The notes under the pieces: generated by a model
Databases searched by the model: none
The model's input: the letters and a program-made list of their open reading frames with translations, nothing else
What the model was told of the DNA's origin: nothing
Part shown: positions 15,427 to 24,919 of the stretch, in pieces
Numbering within the stretch: the first letter of the stretch is position 1
Layout: each line of letters begins with the position of its first letter
NCBI GenBank assembly: GCA_900765975.1
Contig: CAAFTS010000147.1
Span: forward strand, 1-30,302
From: Lachnospiraceae bacterium
GTDB taxonomy: Bacteria; Bacillota; Clostridia; Lachnospirales; Lachnospiraceae
Reading direction: 5' to 3'
Length of the DNA: 30,302 bases
Program-made: the position numbers and the translations under genes

Positions 15427-16644
15427 ATGAATTTGTATTTATTAAGACGGTTAAAAAAGCTAACAGTAACAGATATTATAAGTTATAGTGCTTTTTTTTT
15501 AATGTATCCCATTGGTATACTTTATAAACAGTATCTTAAAATAAGAAGAAAATCATTTTGGTTGATTTGTGAGGATGAATACGGAGCAAATGATAACGGA
15601 TATCATTTTTTTGGGTATATGTGTAGGTATCAGAAGCAAAAACCAGTATTCTATGTCCTGAATCGAAAGTCAAGGTATTATGAAGAGGTAAATAAAATAG
15701 GTAATGTTATAAGATGGGGATCGTTAAGGCATTGGTTATATTATTTAAGTGCTCAATCAATAATATCGACACAGCTTGGTTCTTCTCCATCCCTGAAAAC
15801 TTTTTTCCCGCTTGAAATAATAGGGGTTTTACAAAATAAAAGAGTATTTCTTCAGCATGGTGTACTCTTAAATTACTATGAGTCTCTTAATTACACAAAT
15901 AATAAACTTTCATGTATTATTTGCGGAGCAAAACCGGAATACGAATATATCAAATCGAGTTTTGGATTTTCAGAAAAGGCAGTGGTATATACTGGATTAG
16001 CCAGATTTGATGAATTGCATGATTATAAAAAACAGGAAAATCTTATAATAATCATGCCTACGTGGAGGAGTTGGCTAACTCAAAATGGGGTTGCCTGTGA
16101 AGAAAAAATCAAATTTACCGATAGCCAGTATTATAAGGAATTTAACGGGTTATTAAATAATGCACAATTTATTGAATTTGTAGAAAAGAATAATTTACAG
16201 GTATTATTTTACCTACATAGGGCTATGCAGCAATACGTTTCATCTTTTAAATCCAGGAGTTCCAATATCACTATTGTCAAGCGATTTGATAAAGATATAC
16301 AGAACTTATTAAAGGAAGCTTCTTTTATGATCACTGACTATTCAAGCGTTTCAGTTGACTTCGCATATATGAAGAAACCTTTAATATATTTTCAATTTGA
16401 TCAAGAAAAGTTCAAGAAATATCATGGTAGAAAAGGCTATTTTTCTTATCAGGATAATGGTTTCGGACCGACTGCTGAGAATGTAGAAAGTGTAATTGAG
16501 TTTTTAAAAAAGAGTTATAAGAATAACTTTAGATTAGAGAAGTTGTATGAGGAAAGAGCAGAAGAGTTTTTTCCACTTTGGGATTGTAAAAACTGTGAAA
16601 GAATTTTTAAGGCGGTTGATAAAATGCTGGAAGGTAGGTATTAA
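15427..16644 (+). CDS. TagB/TagF-like CDP-glycerol (polyol-phosphate) transferase
   Basis: A 405-residue member of the CDP-glycerol glycerophosphotransferase family, a GT-B fold used for teichoic acid and phosphopolyol capsules. Family blocks present are VFLQHGVLLNYYES (with the catalytic-type QHG His), CGAKPEYEYI, IIIMPTWRSWL, FYLHRAMQQY, ITDYSSVSVDFAYMKKPLIYF and the ending region GPTAENVESVIEF. It lacks an N-terminal signal and probably sits at the membrane surface. It may add glycerol- or ribitol-phosphate to the repeat unit, but no CDP-glycerol or CDP-ribitol synthase is visible in the window. Relatives in capsule loci are also used as sugar-phosphate transferases, so the donor is open. 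Confidence 0.8.
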   Translation: MNLYLLRRLKKLTVTDIISYSAFFLMYPIGILYKQYLKIRRKSFWLICEDEYGANDNGYHFFGYMCRYQKQKPVFYVLNRKSRYYEEVNKIGNVIRWGSLRHWLYYLSAQSIISTQLGSSPSLKTFFPLEIIGVLQNKRVFLQHGVLLNYYESLNYTNNKLSCIICGAKPEYEYIKSSFGFSEKAVVYTGLARFDELHDYKKQENLIIIMPTWRSWLTQNGVACEEKIKFTDSQYYKEFNGLLNNAQFIEFVEKNNLQVLFYLHRAMQQYVSSFKSRSSNITIVKRFDKDIQNLLKEASFMITDYSSVSVDFAYMKKPLIYFQFDQEKFKKYHGRKGYFSYQDNGFGPTAENVESVIEFLKKSYKNNFRLEKLYEERAEEFFPLWDCKNCERIFKAVDKMLEGRY

Positions 16645-16654
16645 GAGAAAATAT

Positions 16655-17911
16655 ATGAGATATAGGATAAAAGTAAAAGATATTGTGGAGGTTTTAAAAT
16701 GCAATGCAATATGTGCAACGCTTTTTTTTACCACATTAAATACATTTGTCTTTTCCATGCTTTCTTTAATTGGGATAAATGCAGAGTATTCAACGGAAGT
16801 TGTGGCACTATTTTCCTATGGCATTTTATTTTTAATGGGATTATATTCAGTTTTTTACTTAAAACCATATATGCTGATAATTCCTCTGTTCATGTTAATC
16901 ATGTATTTTTCAAGCTTTATTTTTTTCACCCAAAACCGTCCATTTTTACTTGGAAATGAAATCCTTTTAGGTTTTTTAGGTTTAGGATTGCCTGCTTTTT
17001 TATCTTCGGTTACATTGGACAATATAGATAAGCTTGAAAAGTATTTGCATAAATACTGTATTACAGTCGTTTTTATACAAACCTTTTTATCCATTGCATC
17101 TCATTTGTCAATGCCGTGGTGTGACAGAAGTAATTATATGGAAATATCATATCAGCTTTTAGTGCCAATTATCTATTTTCTTTTGTTGGAAAAAGGGACT
17201 GTAATTGACAAATTTTGTTTGATTGCAGGAATAATAATTGTCATTATTGATGGTGCCAGAGGACCTCTTGTGGGGATTATTCTATGTATTGGATATAGAA
17301 TAATTTCACGTTTTTCTAAAGAGAAAATAGCATTATCTATGTTTTTAGGAATGCTTGGAATAATTATTCTAATTGCAAATTATCAGACAATATTTACATG
17401 GATATTGAATACAGCAAATCATTTTGGATTTAAGGGGAATTTAATACGTCATATCGAATGGGGAGATGTCTTTTCTCCATCTGGAAGAGATGAATTATTT
17501 AGTTTAGCAGTGACAGTAATTAACAAATTTATGTTTACAGGCAGTGGTATGGCAGGTGACCGCTATTGGTTAAATGCGCTGGGATACGGTAAAACGGGAG
17601 CTTACACTCATAATATATTCGGAGAACTACTTATTGATTATGGAATTATTTTGGGGACGATTTTAATATTGTTTTTATGCATAATGATCTATTTGTGTTT
17701 TATCAAAAGAGAGAGTATGTATTTAAAGATATTCAAAATCCTCTTTTTTTCATTGGGTTTTTCGAGACTTTTATTATCATCCAGCTATATCATAGAGGTT
17801 GGCTTTTACGTGATGATGGCAATGATGATAAGAGGAATAAAATTTAGATATATTGGAGAAAAGAATGAAGAACATATTAATAATTACACATTGGTTTTAT
17901 CCGATAAATAA
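16655..17911 (+). CDS. Wzy-like polysaccharide polymerase (O-antigen ligase/polymerase family)
   Basis: A 418-residue polytopic membrane protein with about ten to eleven hydrophobic segments. Near the C-terminus the family pattern GAYTHNIFGELLIDYGIILG appears, as in Wzy and WaaL proteins where a large loop precedes it. The loop with GDVFSPSGRDELF fits that reading. I chose the ATG at 16655 (MRYRIKVKD) because the frame's earlier ATG at 16547 would overlap the previous gene by nearly 100 bases; the ribosome-binding site is weak. It would join lipid-linked repeat units outside the membrane. It is the only such polymerase in the locus and belongs with the Wzx-like flippase downstream. Sequence conservation in this family is low. 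Confidence 0.75.
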   Translation: MRYRIKVKDIVEVLKCNAICATLFFTTLNTFVFSMLSLIGINAEYSTEVVALFSYGILFLMGLYSVFYLKPYMLIIPLFMLIMYFSSFIFFTQNRPFLLGNEILLGFLGLGLPAFLSSVTLDNIDKLEKYLHKYCITVVFIQTFLSIASHLSMPWCDRSNYMEISYQLLVPIIYFLLLEKGTVIDKFCLIAGIIIVIIDGARGPLVGIILCIGYRIISRFSKEKIALSMFLGMLGIIILIANYQTIFTWILNTANHFGFKGNLIRHIEWGDVFSPSGRDELFSLAVTVINKFMFTGSGMAGDRYWLNALGYGKTGAYTHNIFGELLIDYGIILGTILILFLCIMIYLCFIKRESMYLKIFKILFFSLGFSRLLLSSSYIIEVGFYVMMAMMIRGIKFRYIGEKNEEHINNYTLVLSDK

Positions 17912-18950
17912 CCCACGTTCATTTCGTGCGCGAGCTTTGTCAGATGAATTAATTAAATCGGGTTATAATGTTGATGTTTTAAACGGGGAGAGAAGGCGTC
18001 TGATAGCGATGAAGGATCTACAATCTTATTATGACGAATGCAATATTGCTCAATCCCAAGAAGTAACAGAAGATATTTGTATATTAAAAAAACAACTTAA
18101 GAAATGTATGAATTATCTTATTGGTGAAAAATTTTTTGTCACACAGATAAAACCATTAGCAAAACGAATTAATCATTCATATGATGTCATTATTTCGATT
18201 GGTAATCCATTCTATTCGCATTTATTGTCGATATATCTGTCAAAGCGTATGAGAAAATCGCCTGTATTGATAGGAGATTGTGGGGACCCGTTTTATCTGG
18301 GACCAGGAAAGCATTCAATTTTAGTAGATCTGATACAAAGATACACATTTGATAAATTAAATTATGTAACAATACCGATTGAGAATGCGAAGTTATATTA
18401 CCAAAATTATTTATCGGAGAATAAAATAAAAATTATACCTCAAGGTTTTAGTACAGAAAATATAAAGATAGCGGAGTATAAAAAGGATTTAGATTGTATT
18501 CATTTTGCATTTGCGGGAACTCTTTATTATGATATTAGAAATCCGGAAAAATTGCTAGAATATTTACGTGGACGAAAGGAAAACTTTGAATTTACTTTAT
18601 ATACTTCTTTAAATAATGATGTATACAATAAAGTACTATTAAAGTATAAAAAAGTGTTGGGAGATAAATTGCAGATATTTCCATATTTAAAACGTGAAGA
18701 TTGCATCTATCAATTAAGTAAACAGGATTTTTTGATAAATATTGAAAATACTACAAGCATACAAGCACCATCAAAATTAATTGATTACTCATTAGCGGGA
18801 CGCCCTATTTATTCGTGTCGCCCTGATAGTAGCTCATTTGATGTTCTTGATGAATTTTTAGTGGGAGATTATAGTCACAAGGTTGATTTTAATATATCGA
18901 AATATAAAATTGAAACCGTTTGCTTGCAGTTTGAAGAGCTGTTTCAATAA
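17865..18950 (+). CDS. Family 4-like glycosyltransferase
   Basis: A 361-residue GT-B fold protein. The N-terminal half opens IIITHWFYPINNPRSFRARALS, the usual donor-independent first strand and Gly/Arg-rich turn. The C-terminal half has IPQGFSTENI, FAFAGTLYYDIRNPEKLLEYL and the nucleotide-sugar segment NTTSIQAPSKLIDYSLAGRPI, which replaces the common EGFG-x-x-x-LEAMA pattern seen in many GT4 enzymes. The start at 17865 has GGAGAAAAG just upstream and overlaps the wzy-like gene by 47 bases, consistent with coupled translation. It should add one sugar of the repeat unit; the donor is not predictable. Confidence 0.78.
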   Translation: MKNILIITHWFYPINNPRSFRARALSDELIKSGYNVDVLNGERRRLIAMKDLQSYYDECNIAQSQEVTEDICILKKQLKKCMNYLIGEKFFVTQIKPLAKRINHSYDVIISIGNPFYSHLLSIYLSKRMRKSPVLIGDCGDPFYLGPGKHSILVDLIQRYTFDKLNYVTIPIENAKLYYQNYLSENKIKIIPQGFSTENIKIAEYKKDLDCIHFAFAGTLYYDIRNPEKLLEYLRGRKENFEFTLYTSLNNDVYNKVLLKYKKVLGDKLQIFPYLKREDCIYQLSKQDFLINIENTTSIQAPSKLIDYSLAGRPIYSCRPDSSSFDVLDEFLVGDYSHKVDFNISKYKIETVCLQFEELFQ

Positions 18951-18964
18951 TAGTGAGGGGAAAT

Positions 18965-20026
18965 ATGTTGCATTTATGTCTTACATTTGATTATGAACTT
19001 TTTTTTGCACATACAGATTTTTCTGAGCAAGATGTTTTATTTAAGCCTACAGAAAGAATTTTGGATTTGCTGGATGAATATGATATTAAAGCTACTTTCT
19101 ACGCTGATACAGCTTCATGTATAAGATATGCAGAATTTGGACTAAATGATTTTCCAAAATCATTTAATGCTCAGATTACTTCAATGAGAAAAAGAAAACA
19201 TGACATTCAGCTTCATATACATCCGATTTGGTATAATGCAAAGTTAGAAAAGGGCAAGTGGCAATTTGATAACAGATACTATCGTCTACATGCTTTCGAT
19301 AAAATTCATTCAGAAGTCGATATGAGACAAATATTTTTAGAGACTAAAAATTATTTGGAATCAGTTTTAAAGGAAGTGGACAATAATTATAAATGCGTAT
19401 CGTTTCGGGCAGGGGGATTTTGTATTCAACCAGAGCAGGAGATTTTTAAATTGATGGAAGAAAATAGAATTATTATAGACTCTTCCGTTTGCAAGGGATT
19501 ATACAGTAATACTGGAACGCATTATTACAATTTTACAAAAACACCCGAAAAAGAAAATTGGTGGATGTCATCGGAAAGTGGGCTTTGTCGAGAGGACTGC
19601 AATGGTAAAATTTTTGAGATACCGATAGGTTCTATTTGCAAAAAGCCTGAAAAATGGCTGATTGTACATAAAAATCCCAGATTAAGGCGAGAGGAGTTAA
19701 AGGGAAAAACATCTGATGCTATAGAAATGTCGGCTTTCTCTTGTAAGAAACTTTTACAAAAAATTAATGATTTTTGGAATCATTCTGTCATGATGAGCCT
19801 TGATAGCGCCCATTATAAAGCGCTTATCGAAATGGTTTACTATTATTTAAAAACTTATGATTGTGTTAATCAAGAGATATATATATGTCTTATTGGGCAT
19901 CCTAAATTATTTGGCATTACTAATTTGGAAAATTTGAAAAATTTTATTGAGCAAATTAATAATCAGTTTTCTGATGCAGTAATATTTAATACTATTGAAC
20001 AAGCTTATCAAGAAAACAGAAAGTAA
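18965..20026 (+). CDS. NodB-like polysaccharide deacetylase domain protein
   Basis: A 353-residue protein of the carbohydrate esterase 4 type. The first NodB metal motif appears as CLTFDYELFF (Asp in place), the second as HDIQLHIHP with two His, and the third region around SFRAGGFCIQ supplies the Arg seen in the family. It has no signal peptide, so it may act in the cytoplasm on a nucleotide- or lipid-linked sugar, unlike the secreted peptidoglycan deacetylases. The ATG at 18965 has GAGGGG 4 bases upstream; a GTG at 18953 in frame overlaps that site. The next gene begins 4 bases after its stop. The substrate is unknown. Confidence 0.7.
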   Translation: MLHLCLTFDYELFFAHTDFSEQDVLFKPTERILDLLDEYDIKATFYADTASCIRYAEFGLNDFPKSFNAQITSMRKRKHDIQLHIHPIWYNAKLEKGKWQFDNRYYRLHAFDKIHSEVDMRQIFLETKNYLESVLKEVDNNYKCVSFRAGGFCIQPEQEIFKLMEENRIIIDSSVCKGLYSNTGTHYYNFTKTPEKENWWMSSESGLCREDCNGKIFEIPIGSICKKPEKWLIVHKNPRLRREELKGKTSDAIEMSAFSCKKLLQKINDFWNHSVMMSLDSAHYKALIEMVYYYLKTYDCVNQEIYICLIGHPKLFGITNLENLKNFIEQINNQFSDAVIFNTIEQAYQENRK

Positions 20027-20030
20027 AAAA

Positions 20031-21311
20031 ATGTTGAAAAAATTGAGAGAGTTTTTAAAAAGTTGTGGTATTAAGGCAATGCTGACATTAACAGCTGGAG
20101 TTTTTATAGCGCAAATAATTTCTTATGTAGCTCAGCCACTTTTAACAAGATTATATTCTCCGGAATCCTTTGGAATAAATGCGTTAATTGTCTCGGTTGT
20201 TTCAATGTTTACACCTGTCTTAACGCTTCAATATGATCAGTTTATTGTAATCAGTGATTCAGATGATGACGGAAAAAAGTTAACAACGTTATCTTTATAC
20301 CTTTCATTTATTGTAACATTAGCAGTATGCATAGGATTATTTATATATAACAATATTCTTAAAAGAAACACGTTTTTTGTAGCTGGAAACTGGATATATT
20401 TATCTATCCCCCTTATGTTACTGACAGGGGTTATTAATGTCTTAACAGCATATAATAATAGATTAGGTTGCTATAATATTATAGCTCAAGTTAATATTTT
20501 TAGAACATTATCTCAGAGTGTATTTAAAGTACTTTTTGGGATGTGGGATAAAAGTTTCATTGGATTAACAATAGGAACTATTATCGGTTGCGTAACAGGA
20601 CTTGGAAAGCAAACCAAATGTTTAGGGTGGAAATTAAGTGAATTCTTTTCATACAGCATAGGGGAGTTATGGACTGTTGCTAAAACATACAAAGAACAGC
20701 CATTGTTTTCAACACCAGGTTTTTTTGTTTCTAATTTATCATATTCTATATTACCAGTCATGCTGTCCAGTTTGTATAATACGGAAGAAGTTGGTTATTT
20801 TTCTCTATCAATGACTATGCTGGGAATACCTTTAAGCTTAATCAGTGACAGTGTTGGAAAGGTGTTTTTAAAAAAAGCAAGTCAAGAAAAAGCAGATAAT
20901 GGTGGATTTTATGTTTCCTATAGAAATACGTCAGTATTGTTATTAGCCATAGCTCTACCTGCCTTTACTTTATTATATTTTATTGCGGAGCCGGCTTTCT
21001 TTTTTGTATTCGGAGCTTCTTGGATTCGGAGCGGAACATTTGTGAAAATACTAATTCCACTATATATTGTACGATTTGTAGTAAGTGTTATGGTACAGGG
21101 ATTGATCATATCGGGAAAACAACTAATGAAATTGATAATTCAAATGTTTTTTATTGTTGAGGCAGTGGTTGCTTTTAGTTTGAGTAAATCTTTTAATCTA
21201 TCAATTGAGTTATTTTTAAGTATAACGGGAACATTATATGCCTGCAATTATATTGTAATATGGATTGCTGGATATCACGCAAGCAGAAGTGAGAAGGGAA
21301 TTTATGATTAG
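20031..21311 (+). CDS. Wzx-like polysaccharide flippase (MATE/MOP superfamily)
   Basis: A 426-residue integral membrane protein with about twelve hydrophobic segments. The N-terminal region TAGVFIAQIISYVAQPLLTRLYSPESFGINALI is the characteristic opening of polysaccharide transporters. The second half contains FFVSNLSYSILPVMLSSLYNTEEVGYFSLSM, the matching start of the internal duplication. It would move lipid-linked repeat units to the outer face for the Wzy-like polymerase. I chose the ATG at 20031, directly after the upstream stop, because it starts MLKKLREFLKS; the earlier frame start at 19995 overlaps that gene. Its stop overlaps the next start codon by 8 bases. Confidence 0.85.
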   Translation: MLKKLREFLKSCGIKAMLTLTAGVFIAQIISYVAQPLLTRLYSPESFGINALIVSVVSMFTPVLTLQYDQFIVISDSDDDGKKLTTLSLYLSFIVTLAVCIGLFIYNNILKRNTFFVAGNWIYLSIPLMLLTGVINVLTAYNNRLGCYNIIAQVNIFRTLSQSVFKVLFGMWDKSFIGLTIGTIIGCVTGLGKQTKCLGWKLSEFFSYSIGELWTVAKTYKEQPLFSTPGFFVSNLSYSILPVMLSSLYNTEEVGYFSLSMTMLGIPLSLISDSVGKVFLKKASQEKADNGGFYVSYRNTSVLLLAIALPAFTLLYFIAEPAFFFVFGASWIRSGTFVKILIPLYIVRFVVSVMVQGLIISGKQLMKLIIQMFFIVEAVVAFSLSKSFNLSIELFLSITGTLYACNYIVIWIAGYHASRSEKGIYD

Positions 21312-22566
21312 AGTGGGGATTTTGACATTTCATAAAAGTATAAATTATGGTGCATTTATGCAATCTTATTCTTTAGCAAAAAGATTGGAAAAGGATTTTG
21401 CAAATTGTCAAATTGAGATTATTGATTATATGACAAGAAGAATGCATGATAACTATTCAAAAAATAAATGGATTTATTCATTCAGTTATATGAAGACAAT
21501 TAAGAAAAATGGATGGCTCAAAGTCATTAAGGTTTCACTTTCGAGAGTGTATAATTCATTTTTTAAGAAAAATTTTTGGATAAAAAGAATTAGTCTTATA
21601 AATGCTTTTGAACGAGACTGGGGGGAATTACCCCTAACGCAAAAGACAATTATCAGTGATGATTACAATAAAGTTTTTTGTGAATTAAAAGATAAGTATG
21701 ATATTCTAATTACCGGAAGTGATTGTGTTTGGGAATTTTTAAATTATCCATTTCCTAATGTATATTTTTTAAATGATGATATAGCTAGTTATCACGTTTC
21801 TTATGCTGCAACATCTGATAGAATGAATGTTAATGAGGTATCAGAAAAAGAGGCTAATTATATCAGAGAAGCGTTAGAACGTTATTCATATATAGGGATC
21901 AGGGATACGGCTACGCAGAATTTTTTATCAGGACTTAATTGTAGGAAGCAATTATATCATAATTGCGATCCTACAATTTTTTTACAAATGAACTTATTGA
22001 GTGATTATAGAACAAAAGCCAAAAAAAAATTGGCATTGCATGGTATTTCATTCAGTAAAAAGATAATTTTTATAATGGGAACAGAAGAGATCGGCCAGAT
22101 GGTAAGAGACATATTTGGTACTGTCTATCAGTTGGTTAGTGTATATTCTGCAAATAGATATACTGATGTTTTTCTGGATGATTTAACACCTCTTGAATGG
22201 AGCCAGGTTTTCTCCTTTGGGGAATTAACCTATTCTAATTATTTTCATGGGACAATCTTATCTTTAAAAAATCTGACCCCATGTCTGTTTTTTGATTATG
22301 CAATTAGTTTTGACGAAGGTGACAAGACAAAGGGAAAAGATTTGCTGGATCGGCTAGGGTTGAATTTTTTATATCATAAAAGAACAGATATAAAAAACTG
22401 TCGCAAACAGATATCTGAGTTAAGTAATAGCCTGCTAGAAAATCCCATTAAAGATAAAATTTCTGAAGGATTAGTAAGAGAAAGTTTATCTTACAATAGC
22501 TTTAAAGAATACATGAGTAGCGCAATTCAAAACTTAACGGGTGAAAGTATAATTGAAAATAATTGA
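21304..22566 (+). CDS. Polysaccharide pyruvyl transferase family protein
   Basis: A 420-residue protein with the features of the polysaccharide pyruvyl transferase family: a start MIRVGILTFHKSINYGAFMQSYSLA, the central ITGSDCVWEF, SYAATSDR, and the C-terminal SYSNYFHGTILSLKNLTPCLFFDY-like block (here starting TYSNYFHG). Members usually transfer pyruvate from PEP to make a ketal on a sugar, adding a negative charge; a few members have other roles. AGAAGGG precedes the ATG at 21304, which overlaps the stop of the flippase gene. It is the last gene before a 93-bp gap and wecC. Confidence 0.82.
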   Translation: MIRVGILTFHKSINYGAFMQSYSLAKRLEKDFANCQIEIIDYMTRRMHDNYSKNKWIYSFSYMKTIKKNGWLKVIKVSLSRVYNSFFKKNFWIKRISLINAFERDWGELPLTQKTIISDDYNKVFCELKDKYDILITGSDCVWEFLNYPFPNVYFLNDDIASYHVSYAATSDRMNVNEVSEKEANYIREALERYSYIGIRDTATQNFLSGLNCRKQLYHNCDPTIFLQMNLLSDYRTKAKKKLALHGISFSKKIIFIMGTEEIGQMVRDIFGTVYQLVSVYSANRYTDVFLDDLTPLEWSQVFSFGELTYSNYFHGTILSLKNLTPCLFFDYAISFDEGDKTKGKDLLDRLGLNFLYHKRTDIKNCRKQISELSNSLLENPIKDKISEGLVRESLSYNSFKEYMSSAIQNLTGESIIENN

Positions 22567-22659
22567 ATTATGTGTAAGAAAGGGGGACAAGTTTGGTTTA
22601 CAAAGAACTAAAGTAAAGGCACCCCATAAACTTATAAAAATAAAGAGAGGTTAAGAGAG

Positions 22660-23889
22660 ATGAATAAAATAAATGTGGTAGGTCTGGGGTATATTGGTTT
22701 ACCGACAGCTTTAATGTTAGCTGCACACGATATAGAGGTGATAGGTACAGATTATAATGAAAAGCTTGTACAGACGTTAAAAGAGGGGCATACAACTTTT
22801 ACAGAGGATGGTCTGGAAGAACTATTTCAAAAGGCCTTAATGAAGGGCATAACATTTTCTACGGAATACGCCTGTACAGATATATATATAGTAGCAGTGC
22901 CTACACCATACAATAAAAAAAATAAAAAAATCGATGCACATTATATTATTGGGGCAATCGATGCAATATTATCTGTTTGTAAAAAGGGGGCAACAATTGT
23001 TATTGAGTCTACAATTTCACCTGGAACGATTGACAAAGCGGTAAGGCCTTTTGTCGAGGCAAAACAGTTTGTAATAGGGAGGGATATTCATCTCGTCCAT
23101 GCGCCGGAACGCATTATTCCTGGCAACATGATTTGCGAATTAAAATATAATTCAAGAACTATTGGTGCAGATGACATGGATAAGGGAGAGGAGATTAAAG
23201 AGATTTACTCTTCCTTTTGTCAAGGAGAAATTGTGGTTACTGATATTAGGACTGCTGAGATGACAAAAGTTGTTGAAAATACATATCGTGATATAAATAT
23301 TGCTTTTGCAAATGAATTAGCTAAAATTTGTCAATCTGATGGCATGAATGTATATGAAATAATTAAAATTGCAAATAAGCACCCTAGAGTTAATATCCTG
23401 GCTCCCGGTCCGGGAGTAGGGGGACATTGCATTTCCGTAGATCCATGGTTTTTAGTGGGAGATTATCCTGGTCTTGCCAATATTATATTAGCAGCTAGAA
23501 AAATTAACGATAGCATGCCGGAATATGTACTTAGCCGTATTGCTGAAATAATGGAAGAAAATAAAATTACGAATTTATCCAGAGTGGGTTTTTATGGTCT
23601 TACGTATAAAGAAGATGTGGACGATGTAAGAGAAAGTCCAACTTTGCAAATACTCGCAAGCATGAAATCACATTTATCAAATGGGTTTGTTCAAGTCTAT
23701 GATCCATACATTGAAGAAAACATTGTTTCTAATCAAAAGCACGAATTCACAGAATTCATAGATAATATTGATTTGATTGTTATTTTAGTAGCCCATTCTG
23801 AGATTCGACAGCGTATGAAAGAGTTAAAAGGGAAAGTGATCTTTGATACCAGAAAGATTTGTACACTGCCTGGTACATATTACTTATGA
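22660..23889 (+). CDS. wecC: UDP-N-acetyl-D-mannosamine dehydrogenase
   Basis: A 409-residue UDP-sugar 6-dehydrogenase that oxidises UDP-ManNAc to UDP-ManNAcA with two NAD+. The N-terminal Rossmann motif is VVGLGYIGLPTALMLA; VAVPTPYNKK and IESTISPGT follow; the middle domain has HAPERIIPGNM, TAEMTKVVENTYRDINIAFANEL; the catalytic Cys lies in GPGVGGHCISVDPWFLV. GLTYKEDVDDVRESPTL starts the C-terminal domain. These motifs place it with WecC rather than UDP-glucose dehydrogenase. GAGGTTAAGAGAG precedes the ATG. wecB, which makes its substrate, is two genes downstream. Confidence 0.93.
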   Translation: MNKINVVGLGYIGLPTALMLAAHDIEVIGTDYNEKLVQTLKEGHTTFTEDGLEELFQKALMKGITFSTEYACTDIYIVAVPTPYNKKNKKIDAHYIIGAIDAILSVCKKGATIVIESTISPGTIDKAVRPFVEAKQFVIGRDIHLVHAPERIIPGNMICELKYNSRTIGADDMDKGEEIKEIYSSFCQGEIVVTDIRTAEMTKVVENTYRDINIAFANELAKICQSDGMNVYEIIKIANKHPRVNILAPGPGVGGHCISVDPWFLVGDYPGLANIILAARKINDSMPEYVLSRIAEIMEENKITNLSRVGFYGLTYKEDVDDVRESPTLQILASMKSHLSNGFVQVYDPYIEENIVSNQKHEFTEFIDNIDLIVILVAHSEIRQRMKELKGKVIFDTRKICTLPGTYYL

Positions 23890-23911
23890 CATTACAAAAG
23901 TGGAGATGAAT

Positions 23912-24919
23912 ATGAATCGTTCTATACAAATTTACACCTATGAGGAAATTCCAGATCTAATAAGAATAAAACCAGAAGCTCTCAATGCTTATTATACTAG
24001 AGAATATTTTGATTATGTTAAAATGCAAAAAGAAGAACCATTATATTTTTGCAGTGAAGAATATTGTCTACTGGTGATTCTGAAAACAAAGTTTTTGTTT
24101 AATATTGCAAAAATACCAGCAGAATACATAAAGCTTAATGAGGATATAGGGAACGCGGAAGAATTTATGACAAGTGTTATAGAGATTTTAAAGAAAAAAT
24201 ATAACGTTCTGTGGGTAGGACCAAGTGCCCCCTGTGCCTTATTTGAGGAAACACCTTTGAATGCAATGAAAATACCTTTTGGAAGTTATATTATTAACTT
24301 GGAAAAGTCAGAGGAGGAAATTTGGGCCGGAATACATAGTAAGCATCGGAATGTTATAAGGAAAGCAGAAAAAGAGAATGTGGTTATAAAAAGGGGCGGT
24401 AAAGAATTAATTGAAGAATATATGCCTATAGAGAAGACAACTTGGGATAGAAGTGGTCGGACGGGTAATACGCCAGATTTTTATCAACAGATGTTTGATT
24501 GTATGCCTTCTCAAATGAAAATATATCTTGCATATAAAGATGAACAAGTGCAAGGTGGGGCTATTTTTTTATTTCATTCCTCACAGTGCTATTACCTTTA
24601 TGGCGCCAGTATTGACAAACCTTCTTCAGGAGCAATGAATTTATTGCACTGGATTGCGATGAAGGACATGAAAGAATGGGGGGTTAAACAGTACAATTTT
24701 GTAGGATGCAGAATAGGCGTGCAGTCTGGAAGCAAATTGGATGGAATCCAAAGATTTAAAGAGCGCTTTGGTGGAGAACTTGTTCAAGGATATATGTTTA
24801 AAGTGATTTGCAAACCTCTGTTGTATTGGGTATATAAGGAAATACTTTATATAAAGAAAAATAGGGGACGAAAATACCCAATTGATATTATTGAAGAAGA
24901 ATATTCTAAATGGAATTAA
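23912..24919 (+). CDS. FemAB/GNAT-fold transferase (putative amino-acyl or acyl transfer)
   Basis: A 335-residue protein with the FemAB-type double-GNAT layout. Family-like blocks are IHSKHRNVIRKAEKENVVIKRG (the basic region after the first GNAT-like half), WDRSGRTGNTPDFYQQM, GGAIFLFHSSQCYYLYGAS and the ending WGVKQYNFVGCRIG...IQRFKERFGGELVQ. FemX-type enzymes use aminoacyl-tRNA to add amino acids to lipid II; related proteins modify polysaccharides. The start at 23912 is preceded by TGGAG; a nearby ATG at 23906 overlaps that site. It sits between wecC and wecB, so a glycan substrate is more likely here than peptidoglycan, but this is inference. No signal or membrane segment is visible. Confidence 0.7.
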   Translation: MNRSIQIYTYEEIPDLIRIKPEALNAYYTREYFDYVKMQKEEPLYFCSEEYCLLVILKTKFLFNIAKIPAEYIKLNEDIGNAEEFMTSVIEILKKKYNVLWVGPSAPCALFEETPLNAMKIPFGSYIINLEKSEEEIWAGIHSKHRNVIRKAEKENVVIKRGGKELIEEYMPIEKTTWDRSGRTGNTPDFYQQMFDCMPSQMKIYLAYKDEQVQGGAIFLFHSSQCYYLYGASIDKPSSGAMNLLHWIAMKDMKEWGVKQYNFVGCRIGVQSGSKLDGIQRFKERFGGELVQGYMFKVICKPLLYWVYKEILYIKKNRGRKYPIDIIEEEYSKWN

